From contig NZ_RYEV01000004.1 in NCBI RefSeq assembly GCF_004138485.1, forward strand, positions 804,803 through 868,802: 64,000 nucleotides of DNA, written 5' to 3'. This DNA is from Peristeroidobacter soli (GTDB lineage Bacteria; Pseudomonadota; Gammaproteobacteria; Steroidobacterales; Steroidobacteraceae). The position numbers and the translations under genes were made by a program. The notes below the pieces were generated by a model, which saw only the letters and a program-made list of their open reading frames with translations, was not told where the DNA came from and did not search any database. This document shows positions 17,977-27,270 of this stretch, one piece after another; the stretch's first letter is position 1, and each line of letters begins with the position of its first letter.

Positions 17977-19321
17977 TCCCGATCACCGCGATCAAACCAT
18001 CGGATAAGGTGCCTCGCCAGATCACATAGTCATGCCCGCCCATGAACTCGCGATACGTCACCTCGTAGCCTTTACCTTCGAGCACGGATCGCAGAATTCG
18101 ATTGGGCAGGAGCATGTCCGCGGACTCCCACGCGCCCACATCCATGTAGAAACGAATCGGCTGGCGCGGCAGCGAGGCGACCTTCTTGATCATCCAGCCG
18201 GCGTTCTCGGACAGGAACACCATCTTGTCCACTGACTGGCAGCACTCTGGACTCCACCAGTACGAACCCGACTGCGAAACGACGTTGCCGAACACAGTGG
18301 GATTGCTCAGCGCGGTGTAGGTCGCCGCCAGCCCGCCATAGCTGGAACCGGCGACGACATTTCTATTCGGGTCGGCGCTCACGTGGTAGCGCTTCCGGAT
18401 CAGTGGCAGCAGTTCGTCGCGCAGGAAGCTCTGATACTTGTCGTTGGGCGGCAGTTCCCGGCTGCGCGCGTCGCCATCCGGATCGTTGGTCACACGAGAG
18501 TCGATCAGCACCGCGACCATAGGCGGTATCGCCTCGTCGGCGAGCATGTTGTCGAGGATTGTCGGCGTCGGCACGTCGCTCGTATAGGAGAGACGGTCGA
18601 ACATCAGCAACAGACCATACGCCGCGCCCTGCTTCCGATAGCCCGGCGGCGTGTAGACGGACACTTTGCGCTGATTCGAGAGAATCCTGCTGTCGACGTC
18701 GAAGGTCTCGACGTTGCCTCGCGCGATTCCCTCTCTGAATGTGACGAAGGGTTCCACCGGTGCGTCCGGCCCTTCGGCATAAGAGAAGAGCTTGCGCACG
18801 CCGTCGCGCTCCTGCGCGTAAGTCCAACGGGCGCGAGGATCGACCACGGCTTCATAAACGAGTCCGTTGCCTGCGGTGAGCCGATGAATGGTGTCGGTGC
18901 GTGGCGTAGCGCCTTCCGGCCAGGCCAGGTAGTAAGTAAATCGGGCCTTGCGTGAGATTCGATACGTGCGATACCAGACATCGGTTCTGGCCAGTCGCTG
19001 CAATGGATCGCCGACCTGTTCCCACGGAGTCAGCTCGCCGGGAATCACGCGCACGTTGGCCGCGCCCTGATCCGGCAGCCCGCGCCATAGAAATGTCATC
19101 AGCACATCGGGCGAGTCGGCGCCCTCGGCGTGTTCGATCAGCGGCGCACGTGATTCGTCGACAGAGCGCCAGAAGTTGCCGGCCGCGGCTCGATCTCCAG
19201 CAGCAACGGCGGCCACCAATTGCTGGAGCCGCGGGCTCGACGGCGGCGCATCGATGCCTGCTGGCACCTGCGAGGTCCAGACGAGCAGGCCCAGCGCCAG
19301 CACCCGAATCAAAACACTCAT
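17966..19321 (-). CDS. Enterochelin-esterase-like alpha/beta hydrolase, exported
   Basis: 451 residues with a signal peptide (ending near VPAG). An N-terminal beta-rich domain resembling the enterochelin esterase N-domain (about 30-190) is followed by a PF00756-type esterase domain: VSVYTPPGYRKQ opens it, the nucleophile serine is in AGSSYGGLAA, and the catalytic histidine is likely in GGHDYVIWR near the C-terminus. Family members cleave siderophore esters or other acyl/peptidic bonds. It is the last gene of a tightly spaced operon with D-amino-acid-type hydrolases, so a siderophore substrate is not assured. Confidence 0.85.
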   Translation of the reverse strand: MSVLIRVLALGLLVWTSQVPAGIDAPPSSPRLQQLVAAVAAGDRAAAGNFWRSVDESRAPLIEHAEGADSPDVLMTFLWRGLPDQGAANVRVIPGELTPWEQVGDPLQRLARTDVWYRTYRISRKARFTYYLAWPEGATPRTDTIHRLTAGNGLVYEAVVDPRARWTYAQERDGVRKLFSYAEGPDAPVEPFVTFREGIARGNVETFDVDSRILSNQRKVSVYTPPGYRKQGAAYGLLLMFDRLSYTSDVPTPTILDNMLADEAIPPMVAVLIDSRVTNDPDGDARSRELPPNDKYQSFLRDELLPLIRKRYHVSADPNRNVVAGSSYGGLAATYTALSNPTVFGNVVSQSGSYWWSPECCQSVDKMVFLSENAGWMIKKVASLPRQPIRFYMDVGAWESADMLLPNRILRSVLEGKGYEVTYREFMGGHDYVIWRGTLSDGLIAVIGTKR

Positions 19322-19332
19322 GCGGTCCCCTG

Positions 19333-20964
19333 TCAGGGCAAGTCCACCCGATAGAGCGGCACGCCCGTGACTTGCAGACGCAGCGCCACTCCGTCATCGA
19401 GCGTATCAAATCGATAGCGCTCAGGGCTGTGTGACGGCGACTCGGGTCGAAACACTCCGGGACTGACGGCCACCAGCTCGGACGCAAACGACAGGCTGGT
19501 CGCCGGCGTCACCATCAGACGCCCCCGACGCACGAACACCCGCACGTCCGGTCCTTCATCGCTATGATTCTGGTACCGCCCCACGTAGGCCCGATACTCA
19601 GCCGGCATCGTGACATTCTCGCGGACGGCGGCGCCCTCCTTCGTGTACCAGTCCGCGCCGTGAGACATCTCCGAATCGCCTGGGAACAGGTAGGCACCCG
19701 TTTCGCTGCCACCATAAATGTCTCGCCCCATCCTCCGCAGCTCCACTTGCTTGCCGTCCGATGGGCGCATGAGCAATCGACCGTCGTTCCCCTTCGAGAA
19801 TACGACGCGCGCACCGTCTTCACGTCGATACGTTCCCTCATACCGCGACGTATCGATCGAGTCCTGGGGCGGCGGATTGAACTTTCGATAGGTCGCGGGC
19901 TGCCCGTTACCGCCGAGCGCTTTCGACGCAATGCTGATGACTCGTCCCACCAGCTCCGAATCGAGCCGCGCGTTGCTCAAGAACGTGAGCCCGAAGCCTT
20001 CGTCGATGTGCGCTTCGAAGTAGCTGTTGAAGCCGTAGATCGAGCCGCCGTGTCCGACGACCGTCTGCCCCGCCGTTCGCGACACGTTGACGCCGTACGC
20101 GTAGTCCTCCAATGCCGGCGTGATGAATGCCTCGAAAGCACGCGGCGACAGAATTCTTCGCTTCGGCCCGGCGCCCCGGTTCAATATGAATCTCACATAC
20201 GCGCCGAAATCCTCGGTGTCACTCGCGATCCCGCCGTCGGCGGCCGTGTAAGGAAACCAGTTGGCCTCGACATAGCTGCCATCGTATGGCCAGCGCTCAT
20301 AGCTGACCGCGAGCGACTGCCTGACGGTGTCGTCCATCTGCGGCTCGGTCGCGCGCATCCCGAGCGGTTCCAGAACGCGACGTTTGAGAATCGAAGCAAA
20401 CGAAGCGCCATCGATGCGCTCGGCGACGTAACCGAGAACCTGATAGCCCGTATTTGAATACTCGAAATGCTCGCCGGGCGCGTAAGTCGGCTGGAAGTCG
20501 TGCAAGGCATAGAGCACGTAGCGCATCGAAGACAGATGCGGCAGGTAATTCGGCAGCCCGGAGGTGTGGTTGAGCATCGAATGCCCGGTGATGGCCGGAT
20601 AGCTCGAGCTCACTCGAAACTGCGGCAGATACTCGTTCACCGGCGCGGCCGCGTCGAATTTCTTCTCGTCGGCCATTTGCAGCAGCACGACGGCGGTGAA
20701 CGATTTGGAGATCGAGCCGATCGCAAACTTCGTATCGGCGGTCACGGGCCTGGCGGCTTTCACGTCCGCGTACCCATGCACCACGACGCCGAGCAATCGC
20801 TCTCGATCGCTGACGCCGATCGCTATCCCCGGGCCGTCACCCGACGCAGCGACCAGTTTCTGAATCTCTTCGAGCGCCGGTTTGATGCGCTCATCGGTGG
20901 CGGCACTCGCAAGGGGCAACCACGCGGTGATCAGCGCCGCAGCCATCCGTCTCGTAGCGGACAT
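19333..20964 (-). CDS. Serine hydrolase, class C beta-lactamase/D-aminopeptidase fold
   Basis: 543 residues, signal peptide, then a penicillin-binding-protein-like fold. The catalytic S-x-x-K is S84-I-S-K87 (AIGSISKSF), the tyrosine motif is YSN in FEYSNTGYQVLGY, and the third box is HGG (VVGHGGSIYGF). A C-terminal beta domain follows (about 370-540). This layout is shared by D-aminopeptidases and esterases. It lies 8 bases after the DUF1611 gene and 11 before the esterase gene. With a D-aminoacylase two genes upstream, action on D-amino-acid peptides is reasonable but inferred. Confidence 0.87.
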   Translation of the reverse strand: MSATRRMAAALITAWLPLASAATDERIKPALEEIQKLVAASGDGPGIAIGVSDRERLLGVVVHGYADVKAARPVTADTKFAIGSISKSFTAVVLLQMADEKKFDAAAPVNEYLPQFRVSSSYPAITGHSMLNHTSGLPNYLPHLSSMRYVLYALHDFQPTYAPGEHFEYSNTGYQVLGYVAERIDGASFASILKRRVLEPLGMRATEPQMDDTVRQSLAVSYERWPYDGSYVEANWFPYTAADGGIASDTEDFGAYVRFILNRGAGPKRRILSPRAFEAFITPALEDYAYGVNVSRTAGQTVVGHGGSIYGFNSYFEAHIDEGFGLTFLSNARLDSELVGRVISIASKALGGNGQPATYRKFNPPPQDSIDTSRYEGTYRREDGARVVFSKGNDGRLLMRPSDGKQVELRRMGRDIYGGSETGAYLFPGDSEMSHGADWYTKEGAAVRENVTMPAEYRAYVGRYQNHSDEGPDVRVFVRRGRLMVTPATSLSFASELVAVSPGVFRPESPSHSPERYRFDTLDDGVALRLQVTGVPLYRVDLP

Positions 20965-20971
20965 ATGTTTC

Positions 20972-22015
20972 CTATGCCAGACAGGCGTCGACCAGTCGAT
21001 CCAGCTCGTGACCGGGCCGCATGGGATCGGCCACCGGCAGATTCAAACTCACGCCGACCTCTCTCAGCAACTGCCGGGCCTCGGGCTCAGTCAGTCGCGA
21101 CGTATTCAACGATACGCCGGCGCAACGGACTTTCGGATTCGTCAGCCGCGCCAGCCGCTCGGTCAGATCGATGGCCTCACGCAGATCCGGCGTCCGATAG
21201 TTCTCGAGCCCGACGATGCGCTCGCGTCCTGCTTCATGACACAGCACGAGCACGTCCGGCTGCGAGCCATGCAGCAGCCCCAACGACACTCCGGCATAGG
21301 AAGGATGAAACACCGAGCCCTGCCCCTCGATCACATCCCAATGGTCTTCGGCAGCATCCGGGCTCAACATCTCAGCCGCGCCGGCGACGAAATCGCTCAC
21401 GACCGCATCGATCGGAATGCCCGCGCCGGAAATAAGAATGCCGGTCTGGCCCGTGGCGCGAAAGTCCGCATCGAGGCTCCGTGCCTGGAATTGTCGCTGC
21501 AACGACAGCGCGGTGTACTTCTTGCCGAGCGCGCAGTCGGTGCCGACCGTCAGCAACCGCTTGCCGGTGCGCTTGCGTCCAGTCGCGACCGGAATTCCCA
21601 CTGGCGGCACGCGAATGTCGATCAACGCCCTGCCAAGACGATCCGCGGTCTTCTTCAAGATCGGCGAGCTGCTCAGCCTCGAATGCGCGCCGCTCACGAT
21701 ATCCAAGCCCGCTTCGAGAGCACGCACCAGATAATCGATCCAGCGCTCGTCGATCGCACCGCCGATGCTCGCCACTCCGATCACGAGGGATCGCGCGCCG
21801 GCTCGATAGGCGCTCGCGGGATCGAGATGAGGCAATCCGATGCTCACCTTGGTCGACTCGCAGCGATACTCGCCGATACACAGATCGTGGGCCCAGTCGC
21901 GCAGACCGAGCGCCGTCTTCATGAATGTGGTTTCCTGCGCGTGGCCCAGAAACAGCAGATAAGGCTGCGGCACCTGGATGACGCGCGCCGTGTGGAGCGC
22001 TGGAACGGCTGCCAT
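20972..22015 (-). CDS. DUF1611-family protein (DgcN-like N-acetyltransferase candidate)
   Basis: 347 residues, cytosolic. A P-loop-like motif GTDCALGKKYTAL (near 187-199) and the segments AGARSLVIGVASIGGAID and GQGSVFHPSYAGVSLGLLHG match DUF1611. A DUF1611 protein named DgcN has been reported to N-acetylate D-glutamate in a DgcN-DgcA catabolic route; DgcA, an enolase-superfamily partner, is not in the window. Ten bases separate this gene from the N-acyl-D-amino-acid deacylase gene upstream. Family call firm, reaction inferred. Confidence 0.83.
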   Translation of the reverse strand: MAAVPALHTARVIQVPQPYLLFLGHAQETTFMKTALGLRDWAHDLCIGEYRCESTKVSIGLPHLDPASAYRAGARSLVIGVASIGGAIDERWIDYLVRALEAGLDIVSGAHSRLSSSPILKKTADRLGRALIDIRVPPVGIPVATGRKRTGKRLLTVGTDCALGKKYTALSLQRQFQARSLDADFRATGQTGILISGAGIPIDAVVSDFVAGAAEMLSPDAAEDHWDVIEGQGSVFHPSYAGVSLGLLHGSQPDVLVLCHEAGRERIVGLENYRTPDLREAIDLTERLARLTNPKVRCAGVSLNTSRLTEPEARQLLREVGVSLNLPVADPMRPGHELDRLVDACLA

Positions 22016-22025
22016 TGTCTATCCC

Positions 22026-23522
22026 CTACTCACCATAGTGGCCATGCACGGGCTGGCCAGGAAATACGTTCTCTACCAACTTGCCGCGATCGACCACCAG
22101 CACGCCGTTGATCATGACGTACTGAAATCCTGCCGAGGACTGCATGGCGTCCAGGTAGGTCGCTCGTTCTCGCACCGTTGCTGGATCGAAGAACACGACG
22201 TCGGCATCGGCGCCGGCCTGCAGTCGTCCCTTGTGCTTCATGGCCGGCACAAACGCTTCCAAACGCTGCGCCGGCTTGAGGCTCATCTTCGCAATGGCAT
22301 CGCTCAACGACAGCACGCCGGTGTCGCGCACGAAATGGCCCAGCACTCGCGCGAACGATCCCACTGTTCGTGGATGACTGAGCTTGCCCGCTTCCAGGTT
22401 GCCCGCGTCGCTGACCACGATCATCGCGGGATCTCGTAGCAGCGCGACGATGGTTGCCTCGGTGTTCATATGCATGAGCACGCCGTCCTCGCCCGTGCCC
22501 GAACGCAAGGCGTCGAATTCCGCGCGAGTGAGCCGTTTGCCAGTCGAGGTGGATTGCAGATCCTCCGGACCGACGCCCCAGCGCCGTTCCCACCCCGGAT
22601 CGAAGATCACGCTACGGATGCTGTCGCTGGATGCGCCCCACGGATAGGTCTCGGTGCTCACATCCAGGCCGCGATCCCGCGCGCCGCGAATCAACTTCAG
22701 CAGCTCCGGCGACGCGGACATGCCCATGCTGTTCAGATGCATGATGTGCACGCAGCCGCCGGTGATCGCCACGTTGGCGACATTCTCCTGAATCGATTCC
22801 AGCGTGCTGCCCGGCTCGATCAGACTGCCGTAGCGAATGTGCGTGAACACGCAGGTTCGCCTCGTTGCCGCGAGCCGGGTCACATCCAGCAGCTCCCAAT
22901 GATCGATGCCCGGCGCGTATTGCGGACCGCTGCCGATACCGATGGCACCGGCCTTCATTCCTCGTTCGAGCTCGGCGATCAGGCGGTCGCGCTGATCCGC
23001 CGGCAGCGCCTTATCGATGTCCTTGCGAAAGGAAATCATCGGGTCGGACTGCAGCAGTCGGAGTGCCTGCTCGTCACCGCCGTTCAGAAGATAAAACCGC
23101 GCCTCGTTGTGACTGACGCTCGCGCCGTAGTTGATCAGTTCCTTGCCGGCCTTCTGCTCATACCAAGCCTGAACGGGAAACACTCCGCCCTCCAGCTCCA
23201 GACGCGTGGTCACCCCGTCCTTGGCCTGATACTTCGCGGTCTGCAGCGTCGTCGAATGTGAGTGCAGGTCGATGAACCCGGGCGCCGCAACCAGGCCGCG
23301 AGCATCGATGGTCCGGCGCCCCTGCAATCGATCGGTCGACACGGCGGCAATCTTGCCGCCGGTGATCCCGATGTTCCTGATCTCATCCAGGCCGGTTTCC
23401 GGATCGATGGCACGCGCGCCGATGTAGACAACGTCGTACTGCGCACCGGCCGCCGTCGCGATCATGCCCAGCGACATGAGCACGACGGCGCAGGAGCGGC
23501 GGCTGAGGAGCGAGCGCACCAT
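22026..23522 (-). CDS. N-acyl-D-amino-acid deacylase (D-aminoacylase-like amidohydrolase), exported
   Basis: 498 residues with a signal peptide ending near AGAQ. An amidohydrolase TIM barrel carries the metal motif APGFIDLHSHS (near 88-97), and later boxes HIRYGS and HIMHLNSMG supply further histidines; the C-terminal beta-sandwich ends in QYVMINGVLVVDRGKLVENVFPG, as in D-aminoacylases and dihydroorotase-like enzymes. The reaction would release D-amino acids from N-acyl-D-amino acids. Its ATG overlaps the stop of the upstream TonB receptor frame by one base pattern (ATGA), so the two were translated together. Confidence 0.87.
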   Translation of the reverse strand: MVRSLLSRRSCAVVLMSLGMIATAAGAQYDVVYIGARAIDPETGLDEIRNIGITGGKIAAVSTDRLQGRRTIDARGLVAAPGFIDLHSHSTTLQTAKYQAKDGVTTRLELEGGVFPVQAWYEQKAGKELINYGASVSHNEARFYLLNGGDEQALRLLQSDPMISFRKDIDKALPADQRDRLIAELERGMKAGAIGIGSGPQYAPGIDHWELLDVTRLAATRRTCVFTHIRYGSLIEPGSTLESIQENVANVAITGGCVHIMHLNSMGMSASPELLKLIRGARDRGLDVSTETYPWGASSDSIRSVIFDPGWERRWGVGPEDLQSTSTGKRLTRAEFDALRSGTGEDGVLMHMNTEATIVALLRDPAMIVVSDAGNLEAGKLSHPRTVGSFARVLGHFVRDTGVLSLSDAIAKMSLKPAQRLEAFVPAMKHKGRLQAGADADVVFFDPATVRERATYLDAMQSSAGFQYVMINGVLVVDRGKLVENVFPGQPVHGHYGE

Positions 23523-25626
23523 CAGAACTCGTAGCGGGCGGAGACCGACACGTTGGCCGGCTCGCCGATCACGTTGCCGTAGTACACCGTCTCGTAGGTA
23601 TTGATGTAGTACTTCTCGTCGAACAGATTGTGCACGTTCAACTGAAAGCGCCAGTTCCGAAGCGCATATGAAGCCGTTGCATCGACGATGGTGTACGCGG
23701 GCAGATCCTTGATCGAATCGTCATAGGTTGTGTTGACTGCAGCGACGTAGCGCGCACCGACGCCCACGCTGAAACCCTCCAGCACCTCGTAAGTGGTGAA
23801 GATGCTCGCGGTGTGCTTGGGCAAATAGGTGATGGTCGCGCCCACCATCTCCGGCGCTTCCGGATTCCTGGTGACCTCGGCATCCAGATAGGCATAGCCG
23901 GCATGCACTTCCCATCGATCCGCGACGCGACCGATGGCCTCCAGCTCGGCGCCACGATGCCGCACCTCGCCCACCGCCTTGTAAGCGTCGCCGAGCGGTG
24001 TCGTTTGATCGAATTCCGGTTTGTTGCTTTGAGTGATCTCGAACAACGCCGCCGTGAACAGCGAGCGGCCGCCCGGCGGCGCGAATTTCACGCCGACTTC
24101 CTTTTGCTCGCCGATCAGCGGCTTCAACGGGGTGCCATTGACGTCGCGTCGTCGCTGCGGCATGAACGATTCGCTATAGGAAACGTAGCCATTGAGACCC
24201 GGCAGGAACTCGTACGTGAGGCCACCGCGATAGCTCACCTCGCCGTTGTAGTCGAACGAGGCGGGACCCAGATCGCTCGACTCCCGCTCGTAATCGGTGC
24301 CCGAATAGGACGCCCCCGCGAGCACCGTGAGCGAATCGAGGACTTTCACCACGGCCTGCGCCGAATAGGTGAGCAGCGAATCCTCGGTCTTCAGCGTGTA
24401 TGTCTCATCCGACACCGGCGCGGCATTGACGATGTTTTCGATGGCGCGGGAGCCCTCGAAGATGTTGGCGGAGCCGATGTAGTAGAAGCGTCCGAGCGAG
24501 TCATAGATGCTGTTGTTGTAGACGGCGCCCACCGAGATGAAGCTGTCGGCGAGCCCCAGGTCATCGAGCTTGTAGACCGATGAGATGCCGGCCGAGAAGA
24601 TTCTTCATCGGTGTGCACGCCTTCCTCGACGTACAGGTCGATGGTGCCGTCCGCTTGCAGGCCGCCGGAGAAGATCGCGGCGCCGGACTGATCGTTGGTG
24701 GTGTAGTTGCCTTTGACGCTGACGCTCCACAGATCGGTCACTTTCCAGTCGAGCCCCGCATTCACGTAGCTGCGATCGCCCTTGATCGCATAGCGCGAGT
24801 CGCCCGAACCGATGAAGAGCGAGCGCGGCACGCTGGGCTGCGTGCCGTCCTCGAATTGCGGAATTCCATCGAACGACGTCCGGGTATTGCTCTCGAAGCC
24901 GCCCCGGACATACGCGCTCAGCGCGTCGGTGATCGCAAAATCCAGCCCGCCATAGAGCACTGTGCGCTCGTGCTTCATGATGTCGATGAAGCTGTCGCCT
25001 TGCTCATAGGCGCCGACGCCAATGGCACTGATCCGGCCGTCCGAGTCGACGGCGCCACCGGCCTGCCCTTCGATCCGATACAAATTCCACATGCCGATAT
25101 CGACGGCCAGATATTCGGGCGTCTGCGGCGTGGCCTTCTTGGTGACGATATTGACGATGCCGCCCGGACTCGAAGCGCCATAGACCACCGACGATGGGCC
25201 CTTCACGATCTCCAATCGATCGACCACGGCGTAGTCATACTCGCTCGCCGAGGTGCCGCTGCCGAGCGGCAAGCCATCCACCGCCTCGCCATTGGTGAAG
25301 CCGCGCAGTTTGATGTCAGTGCGGTACCCCTCGCCGTTACCGGAGAAAATCGCCCCCGGCGTGTACTGCGCCACTTCACCCAGCGTTTTGATGTCGGCGG
25401 CTCTGAGGAAGTCGTTGCTGATGAGACTGATGGACTGCGGCACCTCTTCGATGGGCAGCGGCAGATTGGTCGTGCCGCTGGTGTCCTCGTTGAGGAAGCG
25501 ATAACCGGTGACCACGATTTCCTCGAGCGCCGGACCGCTCCTGGTGTCCTGGGCGGAAGCCTGCGCGCACATTGCGAAGGCACCAATACTCGTCAGCACT
25601 GCCCCATGCAGGGTTCGATCGATCAT
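23522..25626 (-). pseudogene. TonB-dependent siderophore-type receptor, interrupted by a one-base frameshift
   Basis: The 5' part (ATG 25626, GGGAG upstream) gives signal peptide, TonB box (EEIVVTGYR), plug (RLEIVKGPSSVVYGASSPGGIVNIVTK) and early barrel strands. At 24600/24601 the frame breaks. The 3' part continues in another frame through ISSVYKLDDLGLADSFISVGA to a normal terminal ARYEF. Adding one base at the break gives DEEFFSAG and a normal-length receptor of about 700 residues. The missing base lies in GAAGATTCTTC, which would be the perfect palindrome GAAGAATTCTTC if intact. It may be a recent mutation or a sequencing/assembly error. Its operon partners look intact. Confidence 0.85.
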
Positions 25627-25685
25627 GGTTGTGACTCCCAAAGCTCGTTTTATTGGGTGCAGGCTCCGTTGCACATGGAGAATTT

Positions 25686-25701
25686 ATTCCATTTATGGAA
25701 T
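25686..25701. promoter_or_regulatory. Palindromic candidate operator upstream of the TonB receptor
   Basis: A perfect inverted repeat ATTCCAT-TT-ATGGAAT sits 60 bases upstream of the receptor start in an AT-rich patch. Another half-like TGGAATT occurs at 25716-25722. The gene just upstream encodes an XRE-cupin regulator, the likely binder. Function is inferred. Confidence 0.55.
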
Positions 25702-25745
25702 TTTATACGCGCATCTGGAATTGGTTGTCAAATGGGAGAAATGAC

Positions 25746-26438
25746 TCAGGAGGGGCGGCGGCGGCGCTGTTTGGCCGCGGCAACGGTCCGCTTCGGCCTG
25801 GCGGGCTCGCTGGGTGGGCGGGCCCGGGCGGCCGCCACATCGTGCGCTTTCCGCATTTCTTCCTGCGGAGTGACGTTGATGGAAAGCGCGCGACACACGC
25901 CGGGCCCATGCGCGAGATAGGCGTGGCCCATGCGGCTGTCGAAATAAATGGACTCACCGGCCTTGAGCACGACCGGCGCATAAAGCTCGGTGTGCAGCTC
26001 GACAGCGCCTTCGAGCACGAACAGGAACTCCTCGCCGACGTGGTGCATGAACTCGCCGAACTCTGCCAGCGTGCGCGCACGGTATTCGCACAGGATCGGC
26101 GTCACCTGTTTTTTCAGCAGATCGGTGGAGAGATACCGCAACGTGTGATTCCGCATCTCGATCAGCTCGCCGTCGCCGAGACGATTCAAGCTGCGCCGGC
26201 CCTGCTGCTCAGCCATCGCTGGCGCAGGCGCCTCGGCCGAGGACACCAGCTGCGCCACGTCCACCGACAACCCCTGGCTCAGCCGAGCCAGCAGATCGTA
26301 GGTCGGCGATACCCGATCGTTTTCGATCCGGGACAACGTGGACGGCGGAATGCCGGTGCGCTTGCTCACGTCCGCAAGCGTCCAGCCATTGGTCTTGCGA
26401 AGCTGCTTCAGCGAGGCACCCGGCTTGGCGATCGGCAT
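25746..26438 (-). CDS. XRE-family regulator with C-terminal cupin sensor
   Basis: 230 residues from ATG 26438. Residues 8-63 are a Cro/CI helix-turn-helix (LKQLRKTNGWTLADVSKRTGIP then STLSRIENDRVSPTYDLLARL). Residues 110-190 form a cupin (FGEFMHHVGEEFLFVLEGAVELHTE ... GESIYFDSRMGHAYLA). The tail is basic and alanine/arginine rich. Regulators of this PuuR-like design respond to amines, amino acids or their derivatives. It is the first gene of the same-strand series leading to the TonB receptor and D-aminoacylase, separated from the receptor by 119 bases containing a palindrome. Confidence 0.88.
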   Translation of the reverse strand: MPIAKPGASLKQLRKTNGWTLADVSKRTGIPPSTLSRIENDRVSPTYDLLARLSQGLSVDVAQLVSSAEAPAPAMAEQQGRRSLNRLGDGELIEMRNHTLRYLSTDLLKKQVTPILCEYRARTLAEFGEFMHHVGEEFLFVLEGAVELHTELYAPVVLKAGESIYFDSRMGHAYLAHGPGVCRALSINVTPQEEMRKAHDVAAARARPPSEPARPKRTVAAAKQRRRRPS

Positions 26439-26523
26439 ACGGTTCCCGGCGTTGGGGCGGAGACCGGCATGGTAGCCCGCCCATTGCGCAGGCTGCAAAC
26501 TCGTTGCGTAAACGGAAACCGCG

Positions 26524-27270
26524 CTATTGGGCCGATCGCCCGACCCGCTCGGGCGAGAAGGTCGCGACCAGTTCGTGCTGATCGCCGGGGTAGATCAAAC
26601 GCACGAAGGTGATAGCCGTCGATTGCGCGGATCGCGTCGTGCGTTCGATGGTGAGAACCGCCGCCCCGCGCTCGATGCCGAGCAGCTTCGCGCTGCGCGC
26701 TTCCGCCCCGGTGGCGCGAATTCGGTGCTCAGCCAACGTCCAGGGAACCCGCTGCAGCAGCCAGGCACCTGGCGCCGTTTCCTCAAAGGTTTCCTTGGCC
26801 GCCTCCGGCACCGCTTCGAGGTTGATCAGGCGCTGTTCGAAACAAAACGGCCGCTCGCCCGCGAGGTGCCGACACTCGATCTCCAGCACCGACACGGCGC
26901 GCTCGAACCCGAGCAGCTCGCGTTCCTCGGCGCTCGCCCTGCGACGGACCTTGTGCAAAACCTCGAAGCTGTAAGGCATGCCGAGCGCGGCCACCTCGGT
27001 CTTGATGTCGGGAATCGTGAGGACCGCCGATTGCGAATGCGGCCGGCTGACGAAGCTGCCGCTCTTGCGCCGCCGCTCGATCATGCGGGCATGAGCGAGC
27101 TGCGTGAGTACCTTGCTCACCGTCATGCGCGAACAGTTGTACTGCTTCATCAGCTCGTGCTCGACCGGGATCTTGTGCCCGGGCTGCCACGCGCCGGTCA
27201 GGATCAGCTGTTGAATGTCGTTGAGAATGCGCTGATGCAACGACTGGGGCTGAGGGCTTGAGTCACTCAA
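26524..27270 (-). CDS. hutC: HutC-type GntR repressor of histidine utilisation
   Basis: 248 residues. A GntR winged helix is at residues 10-75 (HQRILNDIQQLILTGAWQPGHKIPVEHELMKQYNCSRMTVSKVLTQL) and a UTRA ligand domain at about 95-240. Urocanate is the known inducer for HutC. Its TTG start overlaps the hutF stop by four bases, so it is made by translational coupling with HutF. Tandem sites in the hutF-hutI gap are its likely targets. Confidence 0.9.
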   Translation of the reverse strand: MSDSSPQPQSLHQRILNDIQQLILTGAWQPGHKIPVEHELMKQYNCSRMTVSKVLTQLAHARMIERRRKSGSFVSRPHSQSAVLTIPDIKTEVAALGMPYSFEVLHKVRRRASAEERELLGFERAVSVLEIECRHLAGERPFCFEQRLINLEAVPEAAKETFEETAPGAWLLQRVPWTLAEHRIRATGAEARSAKLLGIERGAAVLTIERTTRSAQSTAITFVRLIYPGDQHELVATFSPERVGRSAQ

